A DNA stretch of 64,000 nt, from NCBI GenBank assembly GCA_029891385.1, contig CM057227.1, positions 61,691,567 through 61,755,566 on the forward strand, written 5' to 3'. The notes below the pieces were generated by a model that had not been told where the DNA came from, made no database searches, and was given only the letters and a program-made list of their open reading frames with translations. The translations under genes were made by a program, and so were the position numbers. Source of the DNA: Erythroxylum novogranatense (Eukaryota; Streptophyta; Magnoliopsida; Malpighiales; Erythroxylaceae). Numbering within the stretch: position 1 is the first letter of the stretch; every line of letters begins with the position of its first letter. Shown here in pieces: positions 33,601-46,114 of this stretch.

Positions 33601-34530
33601 ATCAGTTTTTTGCCATTTCTCTCTCTAAATTAAGTAATAACTTAACTAAAACTACCCCAATCTTTCACAATTAAACCCATGCATGCGTCAAACTAACAAA
33701 TCAGCAACATTAAACCCATTAACTTACCAATTAAGCTTAAATCCTCAAATCTTCTGAAAATCCTCTAAACCTTTAACACCAACGGTTTCCTCCCAAACCA
33801 CTCCAACGATCATCTTCCTTAGGATTTAGGCTTGGCTTTACACAAGGAGAAGGAGCTATCAAGCAAAAAGCCAAAGATCAAGCACAGTGAAGAAACGGAG
33901 AATCGATCAAAGGAGAGGAAAATTTGCCCTAGGGAGGAAGACTTTTCTTTCTTCTTCTCTTATAACCTTAGGTATTTAAAGGTTAATCACCTAAGTCTCT
34001 TGTCTCTTTCCTCACAAAACATTTAAATCTCTTTCTCTTTTCAATTCATTTCTAGTCCAATTTGTCTCCAAATTTCAATGGCTCGACATATTAAATTCCA
34101 ATATCATATATCTAAATTTTTCCATTGCCATTTACCAATTTTTCTAGCGTTATGCAGTCAATCAGTCCGTCACTCGTAAAATTTCCGGTCCGGACTTTTT
34201 CTCCCAAATTTTCCAGAAAATTTTCGAAGAGTCACTTTCAGCTGGCAATTACTCTAAAACATTTCCTATTAAATTTTCAAACCCAATTCTTACAAAATTC
34301 CCAATAAATCATAATCAAATCTAATTATCTCACAAATCACAATTCATATCAAATTCAAAATCAAATGCCGGGAAAATGTCATGAATGCATGTACCTATAT
34401 GTGCATGTGCAAAAGACCCATTCCTCTAAAATTATAGGCCAAATGAATGCTCAGTCAATAATATACGGTAAAAATCCTAACCCGTCTCAATTTACCAATA
34501 TAATCTTCCCATCGGTGACGGGATGTTACA

Positions 34531-34546
34531 ATTCTCCCCTCCTAAC
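34531..34546 (-). other. Polypurine tract of B
   Basis: GTTAGGAGGGGAGAAT on the minus strand abuts the 3' LTR. Just upstream TTTCGAGGACAAAATTTT would encode NFEDKIF, matching the end of A's polyprotein. Confidence 0.88.
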
Positions 34547-37500
34547 AAAAATTTTGTCCTCGAAATTTCATATACGATTGATCAGGAAAGCAGGGGAATC
34601 TTTTCGATCATTGACTCTCTATTTTCCACTTATTTCACTACACGAGTAATTTCTGCCAATTAACTGCAATCAAAACAATCAATTAACCATTCATCTTTCT
34701 TTAACTTTACACTGTCTTACTGTTTTCTTAAGTTTTCTCCCAATTCTTTACTTCTGGTATCAATAACCCCTATATCAGATCATAATAATGTTTCCTAGTC
34801 CTGATCACGTAATACATTGAGAATCCAAATCCTTCTTTATTGAATTACAAATTCTTAGTTCTATTCACACCACAGTCATATAGAGGCCACTTATAAAAGC
34901 CTTTATCTCTTTTTAAGTGTATCTCGGCCTAGGCGATACACTTCGAAGCATTTCATTTATCACACATCAAATTACATTTCCTTAGAGTTAAAACACTAAT
35001 CTCATAAGATTCTAATAGCCTCGATCCACTCAAATCATTTCCCTTTTACTTGGATTTCCTAATCCCCATTACAGATTCATTTTACTCATCAGCATGATAC
35101 ACCATTCAAGTGGTGTCGCCCATTCAACAATTGTTATGTCCTCAATCAATCTGGACTATACATCAATTTCATGTCCCTATGAACCCCACAATACCAATTT
35201 GACATTTGTTTCCAACAGTCAAGTCTGTTGGTTGTTCACACATATAATCATTTGATTTTTCATTCTAAACCATCAATTACCTTTTTTTTTCAATTCTTAC
35301 TAAACCATAAGGCTCTGATCGTTCCTCACGATTTCTCTAACGTTTTCTTTAATCTGTACTACACATATTTCTTAATCGAACTATACACATCACTTTCCTC
35401 AACAATTGAAGTTATTTTCAATTCCTCAATAAGATTCGCAAATTTCAAACACCTTAATTTGGTCTTTGCCAATCCTTGACATACACAACTGATTTTGAAA
35501 TTCCAATAACTAATAATACATTCTTTTTTCCCCTTTTTGCTAGCTCGTCAGATTGCACTTAGTAATACAAGCTTATCGCCCGAATTGTGATCTTCTGCCA
35601 TTGAAATTTTTGTTCAATCTATTAAATTGCATCACTAGCTTAGTTGAAATAATCAATCGCTTAATCCTTTTCAAATTCCTGAAATCTCTTGATCGTTCTT
35701 GATTTGCATATCCATGGACATCTTCAAAATGTTTCTGTACAATTAATGTCTCCAAACTTTTAAAGCAATACTCAGAACAACAAATTTCAAATCACCAATC
35801 ACAAATCAGCCCATGAGATTATACTTGTCCCTAGGTACATAAAATCACTTTACACAATTTCAATAGATCGCATCATAACCTTTACTAAGACACTTCGTTA
35901 AATATTACAAAATCTCCAAATTGTAGCAATACGATCAATACTCAATTTGTAAATTTTCTCTAAATATATCCTTTTTACACTCATCAATGATATAACTCAC
36001 ACGTTTTTCCGCAACCATTTTTTTGTCAAAGAGCTAAGATCAGAAAACTTTTAACAACCTCTGGATGTACACAACATATAACCAGTTCTAAAATAACTCC
36101 AAATCTCGTATATAGTCCCTACAATTTCATATTTTATCAACACCGATAATTTCATTAAGTCTCCCAATGTCCCCCTGTTCATATACTAATTCATCCACTA
36201 TTCATTCGATCAGATTAAGATTCACTCATATGAAACTTGCATGATATAAAATTTCCTCAACGGTGCCAATTTATCTTCTTCACTTTACAAATACGTTTGA
36301 TTGATCATCGATGATCATAGTCACTTTTCGATTTAAATACAATTGAGACACTTCAGTAATACAATAAACTCCTTATACCCATAATTGCTTCATATAATTC
36401 TTTAAATATCGAATGTCTCCAATGAGGAACAATTTTCTTATAATTTTCTCTGTTTCATCATAACATATTCTGACACATGTTCCTTTACCCTAATTTCTCC
36501 ACATAACCAAATTTATTTGCGATAGATCACTCCCTGGGTTAAATAAACATTCATTATATCAATCTCGTACTTTCAGAACATAATTACACAAAATATACAC
36601 GAACCTATATTCTTCTCATATTCGCAATTAATATTTCCTTGATATTCAGTAATTCTCTTACATAATCGGAGTCATCTCATCAACATAATGTAAACTTTTT
36701 TTTCAGTAGAATATTCTATCTCTTACACTTGAGTCTCCACTAAGATTAGGACTCCCAATAATGACTTTTAATTCATTTCAAATTAATCTCAGATTTGTCC
36801 TTTCATTGGCATTTCGTTCAATTGAATCATCTGATCGACTTAATCCATTTTAGGGAAACTCTTCTTTGCAAGAAGATTTCTCAATACTTTCATCAATACC
36901 GCTCATAAAATTCCTAATCATCAACAATCATCACATTTCTTGTCGGTCAATCTCAATGCCTTAGAAAATCAATTTTAGCTATAACTCATAATATCCCATA
37001 AAAATCAATTATGCCTCAATTCATATATATCAGAACATCCTTTTCAATAAAATTCAGTGAAGTAAATACCATCAAAATCTTTACATCATATCGAGAGACA
37101 GATGTAGGACAACTCACCAATTAATCATTTACGCTAAGGAAACCTTGATCTCATTTGATTTTTAACAACACTCTCCCTTTTTGTAACTGTCCTCAATCAT
37201 GAGGATTTTACCATGATCATGTCCTTAACATATAATAACTTCAATTCATTCCCAATTGATCACTATAAACACTTTCATTTCTTATTCTAACTCATATTGA
37301 GCTTTAAACTTTAAGAACTATAACTGGCGGTCATCCACTAACTCACTAATTGATTCCGATATCATCTCCACACATATGAGACAGTTTAGCTTAATAGTTC
37401 CACTTACCATGGGGCTCCCATAATCAAGTGTGTATTACGAAGGCAATCACCTAACCTTGACAACTTTTTCATCTACCATTTTCACTATCTTACATTTCAA

Positions 37501-38085
37501 TCTTTTCATTATTCCATCATACCCCTATATTTTCGCACTCCAATCAATATCATAGATATACAATCATTCTGGATTTCCTACTAACATAAATTGACTCAAA
37601 GTCATACATCATTATTCATAACTCTCGTCACGATAATCAAACCCAATGATAACTTCTCAAGATCATAGGACATTTTATTTTAATTCACTTTATACACTTG
37701 AAATCTTGCCATTATCATATCTCTATTTTCCTCTATCAATCCACAACTATAACTTTATTTTTATTCCACATTCAAGGATATACCCAATATATATCTCTAA
37801 TATTGTATTTCATAATATATCCGCCAACACCAGCACACCAAATCTTCGTCTGTCAAATTGAACCATACATTTTTTTCGATTCCTCGATATTCACAACTTC
37901 CTTTTATCATCTTCTAACATATTATCATTTTCCTTACTATTTCTAACCGCTTAAATGACTGATACATGCTCATGCATGTGACTCATATGCTAGACTGGGG
38001 ATCAGTTGTCACTGTCTGCCGTGACATGACTTAAATGCATGTAACTTGACCCATAATTCGAAGCAGGCCATATAAGATAGTACTT
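34547..38085 (-). other. Non-coding internal region of B
   Basis: About 3.5 kb of AT-rich sequence with no ORF above about 85 codons on either strand and no gag or pol motif. The end nearest the PBS (37,965-38,050) shares the catgcattt and ctgatcccnagtct blocks with C and F. No tandem repeat was seen. This is the LARD-type internal domain. Confidence 0.8.
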
Positions 38086-38101
38086 CTGGGCTTTGATACC
38101 A
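38086..38101 (-). other. Primer-binding site of B
   Basis: TGGTATCAAAGCCCAG on the minus strand, four bases from the 5' LTR; one mismatch to the initiator Met tRNA complement in the first 12 bases. Confidence 0.88.
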
Positions 38102-38105
38102 CAAA

Positions 38106-38536
38106 TGTAGCATCCCACTCCTGCAAGACCCAAACTCGACATCGAAGGTGATATCTGAGCCCGTGCCTCACGAGAGTGGTATCTTTAAGCGGTCAAAACA
38201 ATTCAAAACTCAAGTAAGACATTTTTATTTTGAAAACAATCACGTATGCGGAAATCGATGCGATTTGGATCTGCTTGAATACGAAAACATTTTAAATCAT
38301 ACACAGTTTCAGTCTCAACAGACACTCGACAGTATTTAAACCATCTCAAGCACAAAATCCATAATCAAATTAGGCCCAATGCCATTTACGAACACTTCGG
38401 TAAACACACTAAATTACAACATTTACCAACTGGGGCCCTCTGAAATAACAATACTATTCTACGAAATTGCGAAATACAAATTTCATAAGATGAAGACACT
38501 AATCTGAGGCGTGAATGATCCGAACCCAAATCTACG
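38106..38536 (-). mobile_element. 5' LTR of B, end fragment next to C
   Basis: This aligns with 31,508-31,945 but differs by many small indels and substitutions, nearly all at CAG or CTG in the other copy (for example ctgcag versus ctacg, ttgcag versus ttgcg). Element C begins at 38,537 after ctacg, its apparent left target duplication. Confidence 0.85.
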
Positions 38537-40867
38537 TGTAACATCCCACCCCTCTGGAAGGTAAAATAGTAAAATTGGCATAGGATGAGATTGGTAAGGA
38601 ATAATTAGTCTTTTAGTAGCATAATAGGATTGATACAGTATCAATCGTGTACATGGAATTACGGTAAATGCATTCATGATATTCCGTAATTGGGCCTAAC
38701 GGTATTTTATTGTGATTAACGTGGTTATGGCATTTGAAAAATTATTACGAGTCTTGTTTAGCGTTTTCGATTTTTAGGGATTTTTAGGAATTTTTCTAGA
38801 ATTTTCCGGAGACAATTCCCGGACCGGCAAAATCGCCAATTGGCGAACCGGTAGTTTCTCGGTAGCAAAAATCGCTACCCAATGGCACAGTAATATGGGG
38901 TATATTATTTTGGGACCGAAAGTAGGGTCATTGGAGTTGAATGGAGTAAAATTTTGAATTTGGATTATTAAATGACTATTTTGACTTTCCAAATACAAAG
39001 TAACCAATGGTATTTTGCCATTTATAAAGTGACAATAAATGCTTCCTTCAATGCTTACGGATGGGTATGTCTTAAGGTCTTTAAAGATTGATTTTTTTAA
39101 GGCTTTGTTTTATAGCCATCCGAAGATACAAACACACAAACTTCTCCTCCATTGAAAACCATCGATTTTTTTTTGCTTTCCTTTTCTCCATGTTCTCCAT
39201 AGCTTTAAACAAAGTTCTTTGAGCTCATCAAAGCTAGATGATGAGTATTGTATATACTTGAGAAGGAAAAGGTGGTAGCTTGGTATAAAGGTTAGAAGGT
39301 AAAAGTTGGAAGTTGGAGCTTTGAAGGAGAATTGTGTTAGGTAAGTTTCATTTAAGTAAGTGAGTTTAAATGATGTCTTTTATATGGATTCAATGCCATG
39401 ATAGTGTGGGATAGTTAATAAAAGGGTTTAAAGCATGTATTAGGTTTATGTAGGCATTTAAAGTGATGATTATTATGATTTGATGAAAAGGGGATGAGGT
39501 TAGATGAAGATGCATTGAAGTTAATGATGTGGTTTGATTTTTGAATTGAATAGGGATAATTAATTGAGTTTTTGAATTGAGGAATTTAATGTTGTAAATT
39601 TTTCAGTATTAACCCTAGTATATGTGTGACTGGAGTAATATTTTATTTGTATTTATTTTGATGTCTAGTGATGTGAAAAAGGAATTAGAAGTGGGTGAAC
39701 TAAGGTTAACCTTAAATCTGGAAAGTTGGAATTATAATTGATGTTACTGTTTTATTCATAACTTATTGTGTAGAAATGTAAATGAGGTAAGGTTAGTGGC
39801 CACTTAAACTTTGGGATGTTGGCTTTAATTTAGTGTGAAATAGGTGTTGTTGAATTTCAATGATAGAAGGGTGAAATTTTGCATGGAAAGTTACTGTTCC
39901 ATTGCCTGTGAACAGTAACCGCAACCATGACATCTGAGTTTTGTTGATTTTTATGAATTAATTGAGATGGAATTAGGGAAAATGATCTTCATGGAAGTTG
40001 TAGTATATTGAATTATCTTTCCATTTATAATGATCTTGCTATTTTTGGAATTGTGTATTGGGAGATATGAATTGATTACTAATGATTGGTTTTGAGCATT
40101 TTGGATGAAACCTAGCTTAAGTGTGATTTTGTGAGTGTACTGATTGGAGGCAATTTTAACATTTGAAGTGGACTGAATTGGTGTGAGTGAGCTTCTGAAC
40201 AGTTGTAGAGGAAGAGATTACCTTGAAAATTACATATGGTTTGTAATTTTTAGAAGTCAGAATTGGGAGATATGATTTTTCAAAAACTGATCCTACATTA
40301 GGTTATGAATGGCTGATGATAACAGAAACTTCCATAACAATTTTGAAATTGTTAGAGATCGAATTGGGTTTTGAGTGCTTCATGAAAAATGAAGTTTATG
40401 ATGTTATCTTTACAGGGATATAAAGTTCTGAATTTACTGACTTGTATATAGGGAGTTATGCTTGTTGTAAAGTTACTGCCCATATTGAAGGATTTCAGGG
40501 ACAGTGACATTGAATGAATTAATTGACTGGTTTAGAAATAGAATTTGATTTTGGGTTGTTCATGAAATTTGTAGAGGACATTGTGAACTTATTGACCATA
40601 TTTTTTTGGTAATTTATTACTGAGGAATCAGTGAGTTATGAAATTGCAAATGTACTGCCCTGTGTTGAGGGAAATTGTGAAGGCAGAAGGTTTGATGGAT
40701 TATTTGACACCCTTAGGGTTGGAATTGATTTTTATGGTCTTCTAGAGAATTGTAGAGCTTTTCATAAGCTTTCCAATGAGGTATAGTGGGTATTTTTCTG
40801 ATTTGTGTGCTAAAAGATAGAGTGGATGGAAATTAAGTTTTAAATCTGGAAAGAAAGGGCAAGCGGA

Positions 40868-40996
40868 AGGGCCGTCTCATGGGCGACGTTACTCGCCTCG
40901 CGGCGAGATTAAAGAGGCTGGTCGCGAGGCGGCGCCTCGCCTCATGACGAAGAAGGGTGATTCAGCCTCGCGAGGGCGGCTCGCCCAGCAGGCAAG
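40868..40996 (+). repeat. CTCGCGAGGCG palindrome array in the 5' LTR of C
   Basis: At least six units built on CTCGCGAG or its variant CTCATGRG lie within 130 bp. Variant and palindromic units are swapped between the two LTRs of C. Confidence 0.78.
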
Positions 40997-41450
40997 CGTG
41001 GGAATTCTGTTTAATTATTTTGAATTTTATTTAGCATTAATTGATCCGATTGTTCCTTTGTCAATTTCTTTCCGTCCGACGTCCGATTGATCTGATTCCA
41101 GAGGCATCGGATTCGTTGAATATTTAATTTCATATTATGAGAAAACGGAAATTTTAGGCGGAATTTGGCGTAGCCCTATTGATGGAACTTGTAAACCTTG
41201 TTTTATTTAATTGGGGACCTATAGAGGTCCGAATTGCGCACCGTCGGCGCCTATGGATTTCTAATTTTGATAGAATTTTATTATGGGAAAATATTGAATT
41301 AGGACCGGAATTCATGAACATGCATATTTCATCAACATGAGCACAAATTTCATATTTAGTGACTCGTACTTTTACGATTCATATAGAGGTCCAATTGGGC
41401 GTCGATTGACCGACGTCACGAGGTTTTCGGCGTTAGCTCGGAAATAATAG

Positions 41451-42146
41451 GTGAGTAACCTAGTTGGTTTCTCAAATTTCTGGTTGTTTACATGCTTAAC
41501 GTGAATTACGTGCAAAAGTGAATTGAATGATCCTTTGTATGAATCTTGGCATGTAATGTATGGGATTGTATTATATGATTTTTTATCTTGAATGATCTTG
41601 ATATTGATAGATGGGCTTTATAGCCACCGTCTTGAACTCTTTGCTATCTTGGGCTTTATAGCCATATCATTGATTCTTGATACACCGGGCTTTATAGCCA
41701 AACATCGTACATTCTTTATCTTCGCTTCGTATGCATAATTGCATGATCGAGATAATGGGCGTGCCCAAGTTGCTATTTTTCTTGATAAGAGCTTGAGCTC
41801 TCATCTTGCATCGCCAAGACCCACGAGCCCGAGGGAGAAATCTGACGCGTCCCCACTGAACACGGATGAGCACTTGGGCACAATCTTGAATAATCGGAAA
41901 GAGTCACATATGCATTGCATTCGCATAAATGACTGCTTTGTGATAAATCTTGCTTCGTGATGGTATGTATTCTTGTGAATGGTTTCTTATTCTTGGATAT
42001 GGTTATTGGCGCTTATTGGTAATTGATGATTCTTGTCTTTGTCTTTATCTTGTCGTCGTAGGCGTAATGCATGATTTGAGTGAACCATCGATGATGGTTT
42101 CTCACCGAGTTCATAAAACTCACCCAAATTTGCATCTATTTTTCAG
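41451..42146 (+). other. Intron-like segment in the 5' LTR of C
   Basis: Donor-like AATAG|GTGAGTAACC and acceptor-like CTATTTTTCAG, 696 bp apart. H2 (AACCATC/GATGGTT) and H1 (GAGTT/AACTC) lie just before the acceptor-like site. Confidence 0.5.
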
Positions 42147-42552
42147 TCTGAAGAATACCGGTTGACACGGAGTATATCTATGTAGACGAGTAAAGGTTAG
42201 AGGTCGGGATCGGTTAGCGTCTGCATTAGTGTTTTAGCAAAATTGTATTCCGCAATCAACTTTATAACAAGGCATTGTATTTTCTTGAGCCATTGTGGTA
42301 GTAATATTTTCTTGCATTGGTGATTGTAATTAATACTTAATGACCGTAATAACTGGCTGGTTTTATTAAACACGGATTTTATTTACTTCTTGTGTTTGCC
42401 GTGTGAGCGTGGAGTTAATGGCTACAAAAAAGAAAAAAAAGTGTATCTTGAATTTTAAATCGATGATGTAATACGCCACTCTCGGGGACACGGACTCGGA
42501 TATCACCAACGATATCGGGTTGGGTCTTACTGGTGTGGGTGTTACATTTAGG

Positions 42553-42564
42553 TGGTATCGAGCC
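42553..42564 (+). other. Primer-binding site of C
   Basis: TGGTATCGAGCC, six bases after the LTR; it matches the initiator Met tRNA complement except where CAG appears as CG, the same kind of change seen at other CAG sites in this element. Confidence 0.8.
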
Positions 42565-45500
42565 GGGTTATGCGTAATGTATCAGGCACGATTTGGAACA
42601 TAGGTTTCATGCATTTGAGTCGTGTCATTGCGGTATCGTGGTAATCGATCCCTAGTCGAGTCGCTCGAGGATAAATCCTACGTGCATAAGTGTCAAGTGA
42701 TTAAGTGAGAGAAGAGTGATACTGGATTAGAGTGTAAATCCCAAAGGGGATAATTAATTAGGAAAGGATAAAGGAAAAATGAATAAGAAGATTGAAATTG
42801 TACTGGGTTAGAAACCCTTATAAGTGATAGCCGAATGACTGTGTTGGCTAGGCGATTAAAATTTTGAATTAAATTGACAATATTATGGTGACAGAAAAAT
42901 GCAGATGTTGAGAACTGGGAGAGATTCATTAGAGATATGGGAAGTTTATTGGGTATAGTAGATCTAAGTGAAATGAAAAAGCCCAGGATGGTTAGGTAAT
43001 TACAGTTCTGACTGTATATGTCATGAAAGGGGAAATATTGGAATTGAGTAAAATGTAGATGGTCCGATCGGGCATATTTTGATTCAATGTATTCGAGTTA
43101 GAGATTAGTAGATATTATAGGCAGATGATAATAGCGAAATGGAAAGAAGCTCAATAAAGTACTGTAACGGTTTATTGAGAACTGAAAGAATCGAAAAGGA
43201 AAGATGTTCAATTGCCTATTTGAGTGAGATAAAGTGTCTGAGATAGTTCGAAATGAATTAGGAAATGGTTATGAACTAGACCGCATAAGTTTGAGACTGA
43301 AATTGTTTGGTGATTATACTGATGGTGTATCGGGAAATTCTGAATTAGGTGTTTATGGACACAAAAATGGTAAATGGATAGGCATATAGATAGAGATAAA
43401 ATGGAGTGGTATCAACGATTTTGTCGGGTATTGGGGACTGTGAACACCTGATCATAGACTGTTTGAGGAAAATAGAAGATAAGTAGCAGAAAACAGAATA
43501 AAAAAAAATAGGAATAATGATCATAAGCTGATAAGCCAAATTGATATGACCTTACAAGGTCAAGTAGCACGTAACGGATAAGGGAATGAGACATACAGTT
43601 TGAGGATATGGTGAGAATGAAATAAAGATCTTGACAAGAATTAAACCACAATAGTGGTGTATGAAAAGAGTTATTGTATTTAAGTCAATTTACTTTTAGG
43701 GATATCTATTGGACAGTAATGTTGATTGTGACTAATGAAATGTATGTGACAGATATATGGAAATCATAGAGGAAATGAGCGGTAAATGTTTAGAGTGATT
43801 ATAAGTGTGAAGTTTTTAATGGATTAAAGTAAGACACAAGTAGATTAAGTGTGCCTACATGAGTGGAAATGAAAAATGATTCTGGTATCAGTCATTTAGT
43901 TGAGGATGAGTATAAACGGAAAGGAGTCTTAAGGAAATTTGAATTGTATGGGTTACAAATTGGTTTCCGGATAAAATGTTGTGGTATAGATTACTGAATA
44001 AGTGTGAAAGAAAGTGTTTAAGTGACTGCCACAAGGAACCTTCGCGAAAGGAATGTTCTGATCTGTTAAATGATGACATAAGAGTGTCTTGATTGAGATT
44101 GTACGTATAGTGAAGAAGGATTGAAACACAATTAGGAATAATCATTGGTTGATGAGACTTTTGTGGACAAAATTAAAAGTGAAATTGGGTCATAGCTCAT
44201 CTTCTTTGAGATTATCGCATTGTATGTACAGAAATGTAAAGAATTACATATGAGTGAGATTTTAATTTGAGGTGATTCTATTGTAATGTGAAGTGAATCG
44301 ATCTCCGGTTATGATGTAAAGCTGTTGAGGAATCTAGATTTGAAGCGAAAATAAAAGAGTCCCGAATCGAGAATTGTGAGAGACTAAAATAAAAAAATGG
44401 AAAATTTTTGAGGTTTAAATATGGATGACAAGGTATCAACATATGTTGATATAAATGATATAAAACTGTTGAGAAGAGAAATGAAAAGAGTGGCGAATAG
44501 AGACAAGAGGGTCAAAAAGAAAGCCGACAATGAGGTGATGTAGTGACACCTTCATAAAGAAATTGTAGATACACTCATTGTAGACTCGATAAAAAGGGTA
44601 AAAGATGTATGGTAAAGTCAATAAGACCTAATAGGGATTTATCGAAGTAAGCAAATGGTAGTAGTGGTGATTAGAGATAGAATGTGTTTGGAATTGTGGA
44701 GCGGTGGAAAGTTAAAAGAGCGATAGGATTAATTGAGGAATCGATCTCGATGATATACATACATGGGAAGAGTGGGTAGTGAGTATTGAATCTGCGACAA
44801 TATGTTGAACAAGTTTGAAATAAATTGAGTCGATTGTGATAAATGGTATTAGTGCCATTCTCATTATTGAAAGCCTTGGAGGCTGTAGATTCCTATAATC
44901 ATACAACGTGTTAATTTGAGGGAAGAGACGGTATAAATACGATAATCTTTGCAATGAGCAGTTAATTACGATATTGGGATTTTCAATGATTGTCAAGCAG
45001 ATTATGGGTAATAGTGAGGTGTTCAAAAAAAAATGAAGTTGTAAGAATAGTGATAAGAAAGGTTAAGAGTGCAGAAAGTAAATGGGGAGAAATCTTATGA
45101 TGAGTTTGAATATACTAATGGAGTTGGAAAACTATAGTGAACAAAAGTTGAAGAAGAAGTAAGTGTACCCGATAAAAAGGTATAAGAACAAGAAAGTGAA
45201 CTGTCAAAGTTAGACATTCTAGTCAGCATATTTGAAAAGTGAAATTGAGTAATTGTAGGTATAGAATGAAGTAATTCTTGGCTCAAGTGATTATAGGTTG
45301 AATGTCCAATGGGAAAAAGGTTTGATTATGGTCGTGTTATAGAGCTTTGATTCACTGGAAAATATATCTTTATTACCTTTGCACGATGCCTCTTGGGAGT
45401 TAAAGACCATAATGGATTTGAGACTAAAATGTGTGAGAAAAGGAAAGTGACTTAGGAAGCCTTGTATGGTTAGCTAAAGTGGAATCGGATCGGACAAATG

Positions 45501-46101
45501 AGATAGAGTAAATGTATATCCGGATGAAGTGTGTGAACACTATAGAGCGATGAAGTGTCTTACGAGAATCAATTTGAACATAAAGTGAATGACATATGAT
45601 AAGTGATGCATTAGATACATTGTTACTGATTATAGTGAAGTGGAGTTAAATGTCACTGTATTGGTACCAAAGGAATATAAATCGTCCCTGACGTGATTAA
45701 AGAGAGATATCAAAGAAATGGAGATGTACTCGAGGAATACGAAGTGGACTTTATGGCACTGGGGAAAAAGGTATTAGAGGGATATAATGTGATGAATGAA
45801 TAGATTTGGAAATACTGCATTGAGTCATTATATCGGAACCAAAGGTAGTGACTATTCTAAAAATGGCAAATGAGATAGCTAAGAAAATGAGATCGTCAAC
45901 CGATAGTCTTGTCAAAATCCGTTTACTGTACTAAGTGATAACGAGTTAGCCAAATCAGTAACTGAACCACAGACTGAGAGTGGTTATAGTGATCACTCGA
46001 TAAGTGAATCATTAAGTGGCAAAGTGTATGAGATATGTAGAATCAAGTGATTACTGTCATAGTGAACCATTGACTGAGAATTTCGAGGACGAAATTCTTA
46101 T
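42565..46101 (+). other. Non-coding internal region of C
   Basis: About 3.5 kb, purine-rich on this strand, with no ORF above about 105 codons and no gag or pol motif. The first 120 bp (catgcatttgagtcg, atccctagtcgagtcgc) are homologous to the starts of B and F internals. The last 35 bp encode NFEDEILIRRE, the decayed end of a Tekay-type polyprotein. Plus-strand translations elsewhere are stop-rich. Confidence 0.8.
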
Positions 46102-46114
46102 AAGGAGGGAGAAT
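46102..46114 (+). other. Polypurine tract of C
   Basis: AAGGAGGGAGAAT next to the right LTR, preceded by TTTCGAGGACGAAATTC. Confidence 0.88.

Larger units (their letters stand above)
31508..34530 (-). mobile_element. 3' LTR of B
   Basis: 3,023 bp. In sense direction: GGTAAGTTAATG donor-like site at 33,727, GC-rich palindrome array 33,600-33,343, donor-like GTACAG|GTGAGTAACC at 32,898, the two-hairpin structure 32,067-32,021, and acceptor-like TTTTTCAG|GATTG at 32,000. Short ORFs such as 32,254-32,481 and 33,832-34,026 have no recognisable motif and occur in both LTRs only because the LTR is duplicated. Confidence 0.9.
38537..42546 (+). mobile_element. 5' LTR of C
   Basis: TGTAACATCCCACCCC...GGGTGTTACA. 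Landmarks: TATA-like tttatagcc near 39,110, donor-like GTTAG|GTAAGTTTC at 39,341, CTCGCGAG array (40,868-40,996), donor-like ATAG|GTGAGTAACC at 41,451, two-hairpin structure at 42,078-42,124 and acceptor-like TTTTTCAG|TCTG at 42,146. Between 39,700 and 40,850 several paragraphs of related sequence recur (gggagatatgaatt, gggagttatg). Confidence 0.9.

Noticed and set aside
33832..34649. ORFs 33,832-34,026, 34,125-34,307 and 34,365-34,649, repeated at 52,028-52,744
   Set aside because: They appear conserved only because both lie in the duplicated LTRs of B; they are antisense to the element and share no known motif.
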